A stretch of 64,000 nt of DNA from Shewanella corallii (GCF_023349125.1 NZ_JAKIKT010000002.1:496001-560000); one strand, 5' to 3'; counted from the stretch's first letter, positions 1 through 8,946 are shown. Notes: generated by a model from the sequence alone, not told the origin. Numbers and translations: made by a program.

Positions 1-257
1 AAATTTGTATATTGCTTTCATCAATACTTCCTCAGCATCCATTTGCCGTTAAACTAATCAATATATCGATGTCGTGTTACTTCAAAATGGTCTCATTTAT
101 GATCTTATTTGAGCCACAACAACATTTTGAGGTAACGCGAGAATTTGCCACTTTACCCCAGTTAACACAGAGATACCAATGACAATCTGTTCATTCGTTG
201 GTAAGGGTAGGGTGAGTTAACAGACACTCCTGTCAGGGAAAAGTTCGGAGTTTGTCC

Positions 258-1223
258 ATGCAAAAGTTAGTTTTACTCCTGCTGTCGTTCAGTTTATTGC
301 AGGCATGTCAGCCAAAACCAGAGGAAGTGGTGGAGCTGACCCAGGAGCCTCTGTACGCAGCCAGCCTCACCCGTAACGCCGAAGGCGTGCTCCTGAGTAT
401 GGCCAGTTCAGGCCTGGTTTATTGGGACATCACCAGTCAAAGTCCTATGTATCAGTGGCGTCATGGTGATGACAGCAGCAATATTATTGCCACCGCTGTG
501 TCTGCAAACAGTCAGTTTGCCGTGTCGTTAAGCCGGGATTCAGTCGCGCTGTGGAGTATTGCGGACGGGCAATCCCGGGGTTGGTGGTCACTGCCGGCCT
601 CAGGGCAAAGCGTGGCGGTTGCCGACAATGGTGCCCTGCTGGTCGGGCTGACCGATGGCAGTGTACTGTCGTTGGCCGCCAATCAGGACAAGCTGATTAA
701 ATACCTGGGCCATACCGAGAAGGTTAACAGCGTGGCTATTTCGGCTAATGGCAGTCTGGCACTGAGTGGTGGCAACGATAATATGGTGCACCTCTGGAAT
801 CCTTCCAGCGGGCAACCGGAGCAGAGTTGGCAACTGAACTCAAGAGTCGTTAAGGTAGCGCTCAGTGATGATGGCTTATTGGCATTTGCCAGTGACAGCA
901 CCAATGATGCCAGGATCTGGGATGCCGTCGACGGTGAACTAAAAAGCAAACTCAACATCAAAGTAAGACAAAAGACCTTCAGCGATGCCAGATTTGTTAA
1001 AGCCAACAGAGCTTTGCTGACAGGAACACCGGCGCGGGAAGTAATACTTTGGCGAACTGACAGCGGTAAAAAACTGGGCAATTGGCAGGTGGCTGTCACA
1101 AAGAAAGGGCAAATCAACAGTGCCGTTGTATACTCTGTCGCGATTAAAGGTATCAACCAGGTCGTCAGTGTCAGCAGCAATGGGCTGCTGGAAGCCTGGG
1201 ACATGACATCCACAACGAGGTAA
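258..1223 (+). CDS. WD40-repeat lipoprotein (seven-bladed propeller)
   Basis: The protein starts with a lipoprotein signal peptide whose lipobox (LLQAC) puts the acylated Cys about 16 residues in, so it is probably membrane-anchored and periplasmic. The rest is a run of about seven WD40-like units, each ending in a W-D/W-S/W-N type strand (YWDI, LWSI, LSLA, LWNP, IWDA, LWRT, AWDM), enough for one closed seven-bladed propeller. Such propellers are binding scaffolds; the partner is unknown. A TTG lies 6 bases upstream, but the GGAG at 247-250 is correctly spaced only for the ATG at 258. It ends 3 bases before slyX and probably leads a short operon with slyX, def and two lipoproteins. Fold call is firm, role unknown. 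Confidence 0.85.
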   Translation: MQKLVLLLLSFSLLQACQPKPEEVVELTQEPLYAASLTRNAEGVLLSMASSGLVYWDITSQSPMYQWRHGDDSSNIIATAVSANSQFAVSLSRDSVALWSIADGQSRGWWSLPASGQSVAVADNGALLVGLTDGSVLSLAANQDKLIKYLGHTEKVNSVAISANGSLALSGGNDNMVHLWNPSSGQPEQSWQLNSRVVKVALSDDGLLAFASDSTNDARIWDAVDGELKSKLNIKVRQKTFSDARFVKANRALLTGTPAREVILWRTDSGKKLGNWQVAVTKKGQINSAVVYSVAIKGINQVVSVSSNGLLEAWDMTSTTR

Positions 1224-1226
1224 CGG

Positions 1227-1442
1227 ATGAACGACGCATTGCAAACCCAGCTTGATGAGCTGGAAACCCGTATCGCTTTTCAGGACGGGACGATTGAAGA
1301 GCTGAATATGGAATTGATCAAACTCAATGATCTGGTCGCCCGTCAGCAATATCAAATGCAATTGATAGTCGACAAGCTGCGCGCGATTGAGCCCAGCAAT
1401 ATGGCCAGCCAATCGGAAGAGACACCACCACCTCACTACTGA
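1227..1442 (+). CDS. slyX: SlyX family protein
   Basis: A 71-residue, highly charged coiled-coil protein whose N-terminal half is a heptad-like helix ([20 protein letters not shown]) and whose end, PPPHY, is the signature of SlyX. SlyX proteins are conserved small gammaproteobacterial proteins of uncertain function, often near fkpA. Length matches E. coli SlyX (about 72 residues). It follows the WD40 lipoprotein by 3 bases and precedes def by 14 bases, so the three are probably cotranscribed. Confidence 0.88.
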   Translation: MNDALQTQLDELETRIAFQDGTIEELNMELIKLNDLVARQQYQMQLIVDKLRAIEPSNMASQSEETPPPHY

Positions 1443-1456
1443 TTTCAGGGAGAGTC

Positions 1457-1945
1457 ATGGCATTGCAACCCATTGCAACAACCGGAGATGAGATTCTTGG
1501 CCAGCAGGCCGTCGCGGTAACTGTGTTTGACAGGCAATTGCATAACCTGGCTGATGACATGATGGACACTATGCTGGCTGCCAATGGTGTGGGTATTGCT
1601 GCGCCCCAGATTCACTACCCTCTGGCCATGTTTATTATGGCCTCCCGCCCCAACGACAGATATCCGGAGGCACCTTTAATGGAGCCACTGGTGCTGGTTA
1701 ACCCAGAGCTTATTGGCGCATCGGTCGAGCTTGAAAGTAGTGAAGAAGGTTGTTTGTCAGTGCCCGGCAAGAGAGTCAATCTATTCAGGCACACCTGGGT
1801 GGATGCGCGTTATCAGGATCTTCAGGGGCAATGGCATCGCAGTAAGTTTGAGGGATTTGCCGCCAGAATCTTTCAACATGAGCTTGATCACCTTAAGGGC
1901 ATTACTCTGTTGGAGCGGGCCAATGAGCCTGAATTACAGGCATGA
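1457..1945 (+). CDS. def: peptide deformylase (Def family)
   Basis: A cytosolic metalloenzyme of the family that removes the formyl group from N-terminal Met of new polypeptides. All three family motifs are present: GVGIAAPQ (residues 44-51), EGCLS (97-101, Cys99 as metal ligand) and HELDH (141-145, His141/His145 ligands, Glu142 general base). Length 162 aa fits type I enzymes. AGGGAG lies about 5 bases before the ATG. It is not in the def-fmt arrangement expected for the housekeeping gene, so it may be an additional copy; the essential def would lie elsewhere. Its stop overlaps the next start (ATGA), indicating translational coupling. Confidence 0.9.
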   Translation: MALQPIATTGDEILGQQAVAVTVFDRQLHNLADDMMDTMLAANGVGIAAPQIHYPLAMFIMASRPNDRYPEAPLMEPLVLVNPELIGASVELESSEEGCLSVPGKRVNLFRHTWVDARYQDLQGQWHRSKFEGFAARIFQHELDHLKGITLLERANEPELQA

Positions 1946-3315
1946 AGTGGACAGCCATCAAGCACCTTTGCCTGGGGCTGTTAACCATGACTATGCTGGC
2001 TGGTTGTGCCGGCAGCAGCCTGTTTGTTAGTTATCCCAGTCAAATGGCGCCAGTGCGCCAGGCACTCAACTCCCAAAACCCAAAAGCTGTTCTGCCTGAG
2101 CTTCAGCAGGCTATTGATGGCCAGGATGGTTTGCTTTATGCCCAGGAGGCAGGCCGGGTCGCCCAGATAAGCGGCGACTTTAAGGCCAGTGAAAACTACT
2201 ACCAACGCGCCATTGCTGACTATCAGCACTTCGATGACAAAGCTGTTATCAGTGCGTCAGAACTGGGCGCAACCGCCAGCAGCATACTGCTCAATGACAA
2301 TGCTATTCCCTATGAAGGCCCGGCTTTCGAACGCATAATGCTGCATCAATATCAGGCGATGAACTATCTGTTTACCGGTGATTTTGAAGGCGCACTGGTG
2401 GAAGTCAGGCGGGCCAATGAACTGCAGGCAAGGGAGCAGAAAAAGTATAACTCTGAATCTGTGGTCCGGGATATCAATAACGGTCAGGTATCCGCGGAAA
2501 TGCGCAGACTGGACGGTATGGCAGGTGGGGTGGAAAACTCCTTTCTTAATGCCTACAGCTATTATGTGACCGGACTTTTATATGAACTCCTTGGTCAACC
2601 CAATGATGCCTTTATCGACTATCGCAAGGCTGAGCGCCTGGCACCGGGTAATCCCTATCTGCAGCAGGATCTGGTTCGGCTGGCAAAACAGCTGCAGATG
2701 CCTCAATACCAGGACTTCAAAAAGCGTTGGGGGGAAGCAAAGCCGATACCCGCGTCAGACGGGCAACTGATCGTGCTGATTGAGCGAGGTCTGGTGCCGG
2801 GTAAAGAGAGCTTTACCGTGCCATTTACCATAGATGGTTATTGGCAGAGGGTCACCCTGCCCACCTATGCAGGACGAGGCGCTCCGGTGCGGGCGGCATC
2901 CATCTCGGGAACAGGCAAGCCCATCAAAGCAGCACCTTTGGCCAATATAGATGCCATGGCTATCAGAGCCCTTAAAGAACAAATGCCAGGTATTGTGCTG
3001 AGGCAAGCCGCCAGAGTGGCTGCAAAGGCCGAGATGAATCAGAAAGCCGGAGGCAGTAACAACCAGCGCCAGGATGACTTTGCCGGTGTCGCTATGCAAC
3101 TGTTCAATCTAATCTCCGAGCAAGCCGACAGACGCAGCTGGCTGACCCTGCCACAACAGGCACAAATTGCACGGGAGTCGCTGGCTCCGGGGCAGTACCC
3201 ACTGAAGTTGGACGCCAGTCACACCTATCAGGTGGATATCCAAAAGGGAAAAACCACCCTGGTTTGGGCAATCGACACTGGCAATGTGATCCGCTTTTAT
3301 TCAATAATCATCTGA
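1942..3315 (+). CDS. COG3014-type lipoprotein with TPR-like region
   Basis: A 457-residue lipoprotein: signal peptide with lipobox LAGC, Cys about residue 22. Residues ~40-250 look helical with TPR-like pairs (AGRVAQISGDFKASENYYQR, AMNYLFTGDFEGALVEVRRA, and YYVTGLLYELLGQPNDAFID), and the second half is beta-rich. This matches the COG3014 family of uncharacterised proteobacterial lipoproteins, often found next to LpoB-like lipoproteins, as here. The start overlaps the def stop by 4 bases and the next gene begins 34 bases after the stop. A role in envelope or peptidoglycan maintenance is inferred only from the neighbour. Confidence 0.8.
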   Translation: MKWTAIKHLCLGLLTMTMLAGCAGSSLFVSYPSQMAPVRQALNSQNPKAVLPELQQAIDGQDGLLYAQEAGRVAQISGDFKASENYYQRAIADYQHFDDKAVISASELGATASSILLNDNAIPYEGPAFERIMLHQYQAMNYLFTGDFEGALVEVRRANELQAREQKKYNSESVVRDINNGQVSAEMRRLDGMAGGVENSFLNAYSYYVTGLLYELLGQPNDAFIDYRKAERLAPGNPYLQQDLVRLAKQLQMPQYQDFKKRWGEAKPIPASDGQLIVLIERGLVPGKESFTVPFTIDGYWQRVTLPTYAGRGAPVRAASISGTGKPIKAAPLANIDAMAIRALKEQMPGIVLRQAARVAAKAEMNQKAGGSNNQRQDDFAGVAMQLFNLISEQADRRSWLTLPQQAQIARESLAPGQYPLKLDASHTYQVDIQKGKTTLVWAIDTGNVIRFYSIII

Positions 3316-3349
3316 AATCATCTGATTTTACGAACCACAGGACTGAAGA

Positions 3350-3943
3350 ATGAAACATGCAAAACTGATATTGGTACTGGCAGCAGTGGTCGGACTTTCC
3401 GCCTGTCAGTCCCGGGTAGAATATGGTGATGCCACCGCTGTTGAAACCGTTAATGAGAATTTTGGCTCCAGCGATCTGCAGGCCATCACAGCAAAAATGG
3501 TCGACAGTATGCTGACCTTCCCACCTGTGGTTGCCCTGACCGCCAATGAGCGTCCGGTTATTTTTGTAGACAGAATTAAAAACAAGACTTCTGAGCATAT
3601 TGATACTGAGTCCGTAACCGACTCCATCAGCAACCAGTTGCTGCGCTCAGGTAAGTTCCGCTTTATCGATATGACCAAGGTGGATGCCGTTCGCAAGCAG
3701 CTGGATTACCAGAACAACTCCGGCATGGTTGACCCCTCCCACGCCATCAAGTTTGGTCGTCAGATTGGTGCCCAGTATATGCTGTACGGCAACCTGTCCA
3801 GCATAGTGAAGCAGGATGGCAGCACCAAGGATGTGTACTACAAGATGACGATGCGCCTGATGGATTTGGACACAGGTTTGATTGAGTGGTCTGACGAAAA
3901 AGAGATCCGCAAGACTAAATCCAAGTCTTTCCTCGGCCTCTGA
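3350..3943 (+). CDS. lpoB: LpoB-like penicillin-binding protein activator lipoprotein
   Basis: A 197-residue lipoprotein (lipobox LSAC). After the linker comes the LpoB fold core: DLQAITAKMVDSML, RPVIFVDRIKNKTSEHIDTE, LLRSGKFRFID, GAQYMLYGNLSSIV and the closing WSDEKEIRK strand. E. coli LpoB is an outer-membrane lipoprotein that activates the bifunctional peptidoglycan synthase PBP1b. It lacks the long proline-rich linker of E. coli LpoB, so orthology in the strict sense is less sure than family membership. Last gene before a strong terminator-like hairpin at 3967-3990. Confidence 0.82.
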   Translation: MKHAKLILVLAAVVGLSACQSRVEYGDATAVETVNENFGSSDLQAITAKMVDSMLTFPPVVALTANERPVIFVDRIKNKTSEHIDTESVTDSISNQLLRSGKFRFIDMTKVDAVRKQLDYQNNSGMVDPSHAIKFGRQIGAQYMLYGNLSSIVKQDGSTKDVYYKMTMRLMDLDTGLIEWSDEKEIRKTKSKSFLGL

Positions 3944-3966
3944 TAGCGGCTGCCAATCCATCCAAC

Positions 3967-3998
3967 GCAACCATCCTTCGGGATGGTTGCCCTTATTA
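3967..3998 (+). terminator. terminator after the lpoB-like gene
   Basis: A perfect 10-bp stem (GCAACCATCC / GGATGGTTGC) closed by a TTCG tetraloop, followed by CCCTTATTA. The tail is not a clean T-run, so termination may be partial and some readthrough into the M1-like gene 19 bases downstream is possible. Confidence 0.7.
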
Positions 3999-4016
3999 CA
4001 AGAATAATAACGAATC

Positions 4017-6533
4017 ATGCTCCGGCTGTTGTTGCTCCCCTGCCTGTTGGCACTCCTGTCACTGACCGCATGTCAGTCGACACAGAAATCCACTCCCACT
4101 CTTGATACGCCGGATGCCGCCAGAGCGGCAGCGCTCAGTCGTTCTTCACGTCTGTCTGACGTAAATTATCAGTACCAGCTGACACTGACTTCAGACGGCT
4201 TTAATGGCAAAGCCGATATCAGTTTTAGTTTGACAGAAGTGACAGCTCCGCTCTCTATCGATGCTGTGGGTATGCAGCTGAGCGGTGTCACCATCAATGG
4301 CAGCTATCTTTATCCTGACTATGACGGTAAACAACTGACCCTTTCCCCGGCATTGCTGCAAAGTGGCGAAAACCAATTGCAGCTGAGTTTCAGTGGCAAC
4401 TATCAGACTGAGGGCAATGGCCTGATCAGCTATATTGATCCGCAGGATGGACAGCAATATCTCTATAGTCATTTTGAGCCAGATGGTGCCTCCCATCTGC
4501 TGCCCCTGTTTGACCAGCCGGATCTGCCCGCCCGGTTTACCCTTGAGGTAGTGACGCCCCCCCAGTGGCAAGTAATAGGAAACAGCCAGCCGCAAGCCTG
4601 TCACAACGAACAAACCGGGCATTGTGTAAAGTTCAGCACTCAGCCACAGCTGCCATTAAGCCCACATAACATGTCCCTGCACGCTGGCCCATTTGTACAT
4701 TGGCAACGCCAGGGAGAACTGCCTCTGGGGCTATACGCCAGGCAGTCCCAACAGCATCTGGTGCAATCGGACATCTGGCTTGAGAAAACTCAGAGCAATC
4801 TGCAACAGCTTCAGCAAGTGTTGGATACCCCATTCCCATTCGCCAAATATGATCAGTTGTTGATGATGCAGGATGACAACAGCCTGTTCACCGAGCCACA
4901 CAGTGGTGCGGCATCTGTGGCCTTTATCCGCAGCAGTGAGCCGGACAAAACACTGCTCAGGCAACAGCTGGCACGCCAGTGGTTTGGCAATATGGTCAGC
5001 ATTGACTGGTGGCACAGCCGTTGGCTCTCTGATGCCATCAGTCTCTATCTGGCTGGCTCTGAAGCCAGCGCTATCGTCGGCAGTCAGGCGAGGGATTTGG
5101 CATATCAGACCGACGAGCTGCAGATGGGAGGCCATGCCGTTGGTGAGCCCGCCCACTATCTGTCGGGTGACCCGATTATCCGTACCAAGGCTGTAGCAGC
5201 ACTGAAACAACTTGAGCTGCAAATCAGAAAAGACAAGCTGCTGCAGATAATGAAAGCATTCTTGCAGCAATACCAAGGCAAAGCCGCTGGGGCCGGGGCT
5301 TTTATCTCTATTGCACAGGCAACAGCAGGGGTAGATCTCAGCAAATGGAAACAGGATTTTATCGATACCCGCGGCGTGAACCGACTGCAGGCGAGAGTAG
5401 ATTGCCGGGAAGGGGTTGTTGAGACTCTGACTCTGCAGCAATTACCCGATAGTCAGGGTAAGCTGCGCACTCAAAAGCTGATGCTCGGCCTGTATCACAC
5501 AGATCGCAGTGGTGTTCATCTGGACAGACACATACCTGTGTTAATCCAAGGCCAATATACCCGGGTCGATGCAGCCGCTAACCTGGTTTGCCCGGACTTC
5601 ATCTGGCCCAATGAAGAGGAGCAGGCTTATCTCAGGGTGATCCCGGATGAGCACAGCTTATCTGTATCTGGGATGAAGCTGGGCAGGATACACAACAAAC
5701 AGACATCTCTTCTGCTGTGGCTTTCCATGTGGCAGTCACTGTTGTCCGGTGAGTTAAGCGCCGAGGATTACCTGGCCAAGGTCTTACTGAACGCTCCTGA
5801 GATGACGGATGCTGATACCAGTGAGTTGTTACAACAGCATTTGCTGGCGCTTAAGCAATATATTGCGGCCTCCAACTCAGACAACGCCTGGCTGATTGAC
5901 GCCATGGCGCAGTTGAGTTTACAGCGGGCAATGGAAACCTCTGCATTCCCTGTCCTGCAGCAAAACTGGCTGGATACTTATATTCAACTGGCAAGAAGCC
6001 GGGAGGCACTGGACCATCTTCAGCAGTGGCTGGAGCATGTAAAGGGGCCACTACCGCCGCTGACCGAAGAGCAAAAATTTCGGGCTCTGCTGCAACTGAC
6101 CCGCTATGACCATCCGGCAGCCAACAAAGAGATTCAAAAATTCAGAAAACGCCAACAACTCACAGAATTGCAAAGCCTGCAATTGAGAGCTATCAGCCCC
6201 AAGGCTTCTGAAAAACGGGCGTTGCTGGCAAAACTACCTTTACTCAGCGAGGCTAACAGGGAAGCAGTAATGTCGGTTTTATATCCGCCAGAGCAGCAAC
6301 TGCTAAGCCAGGCCAGTGCCGATCAGAGACTGGCGTTAATTCAGGATGACTCGTTACCACTGGGAATGAGGGAGCAGATGGCAGCTAATCTGCCCTATCG
6401 TTCCTGTAATCAGGATTCAGCAGATAAGCTGCAACGCTTGAGTAAACAAAGCTCCCAGCGCGCTATCGCGGGATTGCTTGAGCGCCAGGCTTTATGGGTT
6501 GCCCAATGTGTCAGGATTAACCAATCTCTCTAG
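4017..6533 (+). CDS. M1 aminopeptidase-like lipoprotein, predicted catalytically inactive
   Basis: An 838-residue lipoprotein (lipobox LTAC, Cys about residue 19). The N-terminal beta domain (~50-210) and the following region align by eye with M1 aminopeptidases of the APN/LTA4H type, including the QWFGN segment after the zinc motif and the W..W...WL.. helix. The expected HEXXH reads QQLAR (residues 316-320); the third ligand Glu, 18 residues after the second His, is Asp339; the GAMEN exopeptidase motif reads TEPHS. Thus both His ligands, the catalytic Glu and the N-terminus-binding motif are all lost while the scaffold remains. The long C-terminal half (~550-838) is helical like the M1 C-terminal domain. 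It is probably a surface or periplasmic peptide-binding protein rather than a peptidase. No frameshift or stop is seen, so it is not a decaying gene. Confidence 0.8.
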   Translation: MLRLLLLPCLLALLSLTACQSTQKSTPTLDTPDAARAAALSRSSRLSDVNYQYQLTLTSDGFNGKADISFSLTEVTAPLSIDAVGMQLSGVTINGSYLYPDYDGKQLTLSPALLQSGENQLQLSFSGNYQTEGNGLISYIDPQDGQQYLYSHFEPDGASHLLPLFDQPDLPARFTLEVVTPPQWQVIGNSQPQACHNEQTGHCVKFSTQPQLPLSPHNMSLHAGPFVHWQRQGELPLGLYARQSQQHLVQSDIWLEKTQSNLQQLQQVLDTPFPFAKYDQLLMMQDDNSLFTEPHSGAASVAFIRSSEPDKTLLRQQLARQWFGNMVSIDWWHSRWLSDAISLYLAGSEASAIVGSQARDLAYQTDELQMGGHAVGEPAHYLSGDPIIRTKAVAALKQLELQIRKDKLLQIMKAFLQQYQGKAAGAGAFISIAQATAGVDLSKWKQDFIDTRGVNRLQARVDCREGVVETLTLQQLPDSQGKLRTQKLMLGLYHTDRSGVHLDRHIPVLIQGQYTRVDAAANLVCPDFIWPNEEEQAYLRVIPDEHSLSVSGMKLGRIHNKQTSLLLWLSMWQSLLSGELSAEDYLAKVLLNAPEMTDADTSELLQQHLLALKQYIAASNSDNAWLIDAMAQLSLQRAMETSAFPVLQQNWLDTYIQLARSREALDHLQQWLEHVKGPLPPLTEEQKFRALLQLTRYDHPAANKEIQKFRKRQQLTELQSLQLRAISPKASEKRALLAKLPLLSEANREAVMSVLYPPEQQLLSQASADQRLALIQDDSLPLGMREQMAANLPYRSCNQDSADKLQRLSKQSSQRAIAGLLERQALWVAQCVRINQSL

Positions 6534-6841
6534 TTTTTTCTCTGCTTGATTTTTATGGGGTGAACTTCCGCTTTAGGCTTGTTCATCTCACCATACCTGT
6601 CACCCACCAGCTTCCAGTGGGTGTCAGGGAGTTTGAAAAAATAGAACCTTTGCTTGTTCGCATCGGTAACAAACCCCATACCGAAACGCGCAACTTCATA
6701 ATGAATGTCGTTGACATAATTCGAGTTAAACCTTTGTCTGTCGGTTAACTCAAGAATATCCTGGCGACTGAGAAACACACCATCATCATAGTGGCCCACC
6801 CTGTCATAGAGCCACTGGGCAAAGTCCTTCGCACATTTCAT
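6530..6841 (-). CDS. conserved small hypothetical protein
   Basis: A basic protein of 103 residues with no signal peptide or membrane segment; I do not recognise the family. Visible features are an N-terminal CAKDFAQWLYDRVG segment, an aromatic-rich middle (YEVARFGMGF, RFYFFKLPDTHWKLVGD) and a Lys-rich tail. A GTG lies 6 bases upstream, but the purine-rich AGGGGAG is correctly placed for the ATG at 6841. Its stop shares CTAG with the stop of the convergent M1-like gene, giving a 4-bp overlap. Confidence 0.6.
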   Translation of the reverse strand: MKCAKDFAQWLYDRVGHYDDGVFLSRQDILELTDRQRFNSNYVNDIHYEVARFGMGFVTDANKQRFYFFKLPDTHWKLVGDRYGEMNKPKAEVHPIKIKQRKN

Positions 6842-7077
6842 TGTCACTCTCCCCTGCCACCGCGCCGGGACGAAACGGTGAGCTTTTGAATAGTGAATGA
6901 TTGCGCAGAATTTTTATCTTGCCACACCTTGTCTCAGGACAATATTTGACTGCCTGAGACGGCACAATCTGCTTGAGCCCCGGTTGCCACAGATTTACCA
7001 TGATACATCCTGATACACCCGGTGACTGCCTTTTTCTTTCCCTCACTGTTTGTCACTGGTTTCTCCAAGGAGGTCCC

Positions 7078-8433
7078 ATGGACCAAACCGTTTTTGATTA
7101 CCTCTGGCATATTGTCAGTACTTTCAGTGGCATGGTCTGGCAGATATATTGGCCACTGGCGTTCGGATTAATGCTCTCTTCCCTGCTCAGACACCTGTTA
7201 CCCGTGGATAAGGTCGCACAACATCTGGGGCATACCAGCCCCAAAAGTCTGGCGCTCACTACTTTACTGGGCATGCTCTCCTCCTCCTGCTCTTATGCGG
7301 CCGCCTCTCTGTCGAAAACATTGATTGCCAAAAAAGCCAGCTTAAGCAATGCCATGGCCTTTTTAGTGGCCAGTACCAACCTGATCCTGGAAATGTTTAT
7401 TGTGCTGGTAACACTGCTGGGGTGGCAGTTTTTATGGGGGGAAATAGCCGGAGGCATACTACTGATTATTCTGGTTGCAGTTTTGTTCCACTTCTTCCCC
7501 AAAAAACAGGAAACGGCGCTACGTAATAAACTGGCGGCGGAATCCAGCCCTATGCTCATGGCACATCACCATATGGATAGTCAGCCAGACAGTTCAGCAG
7601 CGCAACCCCAGGGTTCGACTCAGAAAGAATCGATGGAAATGCAATGCGGTATGGCCGATATGGATCAGGGTGAGCGCAAGGAAATGACCTGTAGCCAACA
7701 GGCTGATGCCGAGACCAAGCCGATGCAATGTGGCTCTCATGACACCGCATCGAAAGAGATGACCTGTGGCATGAGCGAGTCCGGCGAGATGCGCTGCGGG
7801 ATGGCTGCAGGCGCCCCAACCGAAAAAGAATCCTTCTATGAAAAAATCAGTCGCAGCTCTGGCTACTTTCAAATGGACATCGCCATGATAGGCAAAGAGA
7901 TCCTCATTGGCGTGGTCATCTCCTCCCTGCTGATTGCGCTGATTCCCGCTGATTGGTGGCGGCAACTGTTTATCTCCAGTGGCAATGCAATGCCAGCCAT
8001 AGTGCACTCCCTGCTGGATGTGGTCATAGGTATTTTCGTGGCCGTGATTGCCTATGTCTGCTCAGTCGGAAATTTATTGCTGGCCGCCGCCCTTTGGCAC
8101 GGCGGTATCTCATTCGGTGGCGTCATGGGCTTTATTCTGGCGGATGTGCTGACCATTCCCATGACCCGGGTTTATCGAAGCTATTATGGTAAACAGCCGG
8201 CACGCTGGATGGTCGGCCTGCTGTTTATCGGAATTTTGCTGACAGGTATCTTGCTGGATCTGACGCTGGGGCAGATGGATTGGAGCGCGTCCAAAGAGAC
8301 ACTCAGGACTCTGCATCAGTCAGGTTTTGGCTTGAATTTCACCACGGTGATGAACCTGATCTTTATCCCTCTGTCTATCTGGTATTACCGGCTGGGTAAA
8401 AAGACCAATGGGGCATCGGGCATGAGCATGTAA
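7078..8433 (+). CDS. ArsP/DUF318-type permease with Cys/Met-rich metal-binding-like loop
   Basis: A 451-residue integral membrane protein of the COG0701 permease family (relatives include the organoarsenical exporter ArsP). Two homologous membrane halves are visible: the first contains SSSCSYAAASLSKTL, the second YVCSVGNLLLAAALWHGG then SFGGVMGFILADVLTIP, both family signatures. They are joined by a hydrophilic loop of about 100 residues (about 160-255) that starts with a HHH cluster and carries five copies of a unit like EMQCGM (MQCGM, EMTCS, MQCGS, EMTCGM, EMRCGM). Such Cys/Met/His density suggests soft-metal binding (Cu, Hg, As are candidates) and export. An optimal AAGGAGG sits just before the ATG at 7078, which excludes the longer upstream reading. 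Substrate unproven. Confidence 0.82.
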   Translation: MDQTVFDYLWHIVSTFSGMVWQIYWPLAFGLMLSSLLRHLLPVDKVAQHLGHTSPKSLALTTLLGMLSSSCSYAAASLSKTLIAKKASLSNAMAFLVASTNLILEMFIVLVTLLGWQFLWGEIAGGILLIILVAVLFHFFPKKQETALRNKLAAESSPMLMAHHHMDSQPDSSAAQPQGSTQKESMEMQCGMADMDQGERKEMTCSQQADAETKPMQCGSHDTASKEMTCGMSESGEMRCGMAAGAPTEKESFYEKISRSSGYFQMDIAMIGKEILIGVVISSLLIALIPADWWRQLFISSGNAMPAIVHSLLDVVIGIFVAVIAYVCSVGNLLLAAALWHGGISFGGVMGFILADVLTIPMTRVYRSYYGKQPARWMVGLLFIGILLTGILLDLTLGQMDWSASKETLRTLHQSGFGLNFTTVMNLIFIPLSIWYYRLGKKTNGASGMSM

Positions 8434-8453
8434 CTTCATATAACCAGAGTATC

Positions 8454-8477
8454 GGCCTGAGGGTGATCCCTCGGGCC
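8454..8477 (+). other. strong hairpin between permease and DUF6404-like gene
   Basis: GGCC-T-GAGGG, loop TGAT, CCCTC-G-GGCC: nine pairs with one mismatch and no T-run after it, so not a textbook intrinsic terminator. It lies 21 bases after the permease stop and could protect the transcript end or modulate expression of the downstream gene. Confidence 0.5.
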
Positions 8478-8525
8478 ACTTGCTTGGTACTTATCATCTG
8501 TGTCATCCCCGAGTTGGAGCATCCC

Positions 8526-8882
8526 ATGGAGTTACCCAAGCCCTTTATTAAAGCCGAGCAGGAGATGCAGCGCGCCGGTGTCTGGCCCGGTATTCTCTAT
8601 CCTTTGATGAAACATCTGGGTGAGCCAATCCGGCCATTTCCCTACCGACCTTTTATTCTGAACCTGACCCAGACGGCGCTTTGGGTAACACTGGTATTTG
8701 CTCTGGTGATGTACTTTGGTTTCTGGCAACAGAAAGGCATTCCCCTGGCATTGGTGTTTATGGTGGCAGCCCAGGTCGGCATAGTTGCAGGTATTCTGGT
8801 GGGTCTCTATGGCGTGTTGCTGGCAAAAAGAAAAAAACTCAGCAGTTGGCAAAGCCTTTGTCAGCAAGACTCATCTGACTAA
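8526..8882 (+). CDS. small two-TM membrane protein (DUF6404-like)
   Basis: A 118-residue protein: a cytosolic N-terminal stretch (ELPKPFIKAEQEMQRAGVWP, then GILYPLMKHLGEPIRPF) followed by two hydrophobic helices (LTQTALWVTLVFALVMYFGF and LALVFMVAAQVGIVAGILVG) and a Lys-rich tail. The pattern resembles the DUF6404 family; the assignment is from memory of the pattern and moderate. GGAG at 8516-8519 selects the ATG at 8526. It lies downstream of the permease on the same strand, but a stable hairpin separates them. Function unknown. Confidence 0.6.
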   Translation: MELPKPFIKAEQEMQRAGVWPGILYPLMKHLGEPIRPFPYRPFILNLTQTALWVTLVFALVMYFGFWQQKGIPLALVFMVAAQVGIVAGILVGLYGVLLAKRKKLSSWQSLCQQDSSD

Positions 8883-8946
8883 CGACCTGTTGGTAAATAA
8901 GGTTATCGGCAAAAGCGTTTACTCCAATCCCGTGAACTCGAGTTAA

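Noticed and set aside
1..257. gene in the first 250 bases
   Set aside because: No frame with a start signal or recognisable product; A/T-rich intergenic sequence, probably the promoter region of the WD40 lipoprotein operon.
4731..5441. 236-codon open frame antisense to the M1-like gene
   Set aside because: Shadow of a real gene; no start signal and no family.
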